Positions 5,085 to 5,697 of a stretch of DNA of 5,697 nt are shown here, piece after piece; position 1 is the first letter of the stretch, and the number at the start of each line of letters is the position of its first letter. Under the pieces are notes generated by a model. That model ran no database searches. It saw only the letters and a list, made by a program, of their open reading frames with translations, and was not told where the DNA came from. The position numbers and the translations under genes were made by a program. Source of the stretch: an uncultured delta proteobacterium (GTDB lineage: Bacteria; Myxococcota_A; Polyangia; Polyangiales; Ga0077539); contig CAIOSS010000930.1 of assembly GCA_903860995.1 (NCBI GenBank), positions 1-5,697 of the forward strand, written 5' to 3'.

Positions 5085-5697
5085 TCAACGAATTTCAATC
5101 ACCGCCCGCAAGCTGCGCGTCAGCTCCCGGGTTGGCACGGCGGCCACCGTCCCCTGCCCCGGACCCGAGACCAGGGCCGCGCGAAGCCCGTCATCCTCGC
5201 GCTTTTTGTCGAAGCGCAGCGCCGCGAGGGCGGTCTCCTGGTCGGCGCGAATCGCCCGCGCCAGGCCCAGGGCGTCCATCAGCCCCTCGACCCTCCGGCG
5301 GAGCTCTCCGCTCGTGACCCCCAGCGCTTCGCCAAGGCGCAGCTCGGCGCGCATCCCCGCCGCCACGCACTCGCCGTGCAGCGCGCGGAACGCCGCGCCC
5401 GCCTCCAGCGCGTGGCCCACGGTGTGGCCGAAGTTCAGCAGCGCGCGCGGCCCCGCCTCGCGCTCGTCTTCGGCCACCACGTCGATCTTCGCCTGCACCG
5501 CGCGGCGGATCATCTCGTCGATGGCCCCGCCCGGCGCGAGCCTCGCGCGGTCGCCCGAGGGGCCGAGCTCGGCGGCGTGCGCTTCCAGCCAGCCGAGCAG
5601 CGCGTCGTCGCGCACGGCTGCGATCTTCACCACCTCCGCGAGCGCGGCGCGGTGATGCCGCGGCGCCAGGGTGGCCAGGGTCGCGGGGTCGATCCAC
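5085..5697 (-). CDS. aroB: 3-dehydroquinate synthase, C-terminal part (cut by right edge)
   Basis: The visible 203 residues are the C-terminal portion of AroB, the NAD- and metal-dependent cytoplasmic enzyme that turns DAHP into 3-dehydroquinate, second step of the shikimate pathway to aromatic amino acids. The frame has no stop up to 5697, so the gene starts outside the window; the GTG at 5633 is internal, because WIDPATLATL and LAEVVK, typical AroB sequence, lie before it. The three metal ligands of the family are all present: Glu in LAEVVK (visible residue 21), His in LNFGHTVGHALE (91) and His in HGE (107). The two His are 16 residues apart, as in the Aspergillus enzyme (271/287, from memory). 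KIDVVAEDEREAGPR (70-84) and FDKK (162-165) also fit. One small deviation is Ala where Gly usually precedes LAEV. The enzyme looks intact as far as seen. AroB-like sugar-phosphate cyclases of secondary metabolism are a less likely alternative. Confidence 0.94.
   Translation of the reverse strand, partial: WIDPATLATLAPRHHRAALAEVVKIAAVRDDALLGWLEAHAAELGPSGDRARLAPGGAIDEMIRRAVQAKIDVVAEDEREAGPRALLNFGHTVGHALEAGAAFRALHGECVAAGMRAELRLGEALGVTSGELRRRVEGLMDALGLARAIRADQETALAALRFDKKREDDGLRAALVSGPGQGTVAAVPTRELTRSLRAVIEIR

Noticed and set aside
5085..5633. AroB as a complete 182-residue protein starting at the GTG at 5633
   Set aside because: Conserved AroB sequence, including the metal-ligand Glu of LAEVVK, lies upstream of that GTG in the same frame, so the gene is cut by the window edge and not a short version.
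1..5697. tRNA or rRNA genes, CRISPR repeats, insertion sequence ends, phage or toxin-antitoxin genes
   Set aside because: None seen by eye on either strand: no regularly spaced repeats, transposase motifs or cloverleaf-like segments.

Overview
The window is very GC-rich and tightly packed, as expected of a large-genome, high-GC bacterium. The cysteine-rich secreted lipoprotein, the strong G/C bias at third codon positions and the long antisense open frames fit a myxobacterium-like deltaproteobacterium (Polyangiales/Sandaracinus-like). That placement is inference from gene style; there is no marker gene that settles it.

Left to right: (1) bases 1-152, minus strand, a possible lipoprotein start that runs off the left edge (tentative). 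(2) 185-1213, minus strand, an NADP(H)-dependent MDR-family oxidoreductase of the YncB/CurA/PTGR type. (3) 1214-1383, a 170-base gap with the oxidoreductase leader, a 9-base direct repeat and a small hairpin beside the next gene's stop codon. (4) 1384-2208, minus strand, a class I SAM-dependent methyltransferase. (5) 2207-4189, plus strand, a polytopic membrane protein resembling GT-C glycosyltransferases, with a cysteine-containing C-terminal domain probably outside the membrane. (6) 4197-5054, minus strand, a cysteine-rich lipoprotein of unknown function. (7) 5085-5697, minus strand, the C-terminal two thirds or less of 3-dehydroquinate synthase (AroB), cut by the right edge.

The methyltransferase and membrane protein are divergent, and their best ATG codons overlap in one GCATGC palindrome, so there is almost no room for separate promoters. 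The membrane protein and the lipoprotein converge with only 7 bases between stop codons. aroB and the lipoprotein are tandem with a 30-base gap and could share a transcript. The methyltransferase/GT-C pair could act on one surface glycan or lipid, but nothing in the sequence proves this. The oxidoreductase and aroB look like ordinary metabolic genes. There are no RNA genes, CRISPR arrays, insertion sequences or phage genes that I can see. No new multi-gene system is demonstrated; the best leads are the unassigned GT-C-like protein with its divergent methyltransferase, and the 13-cysteine lipoprotein.
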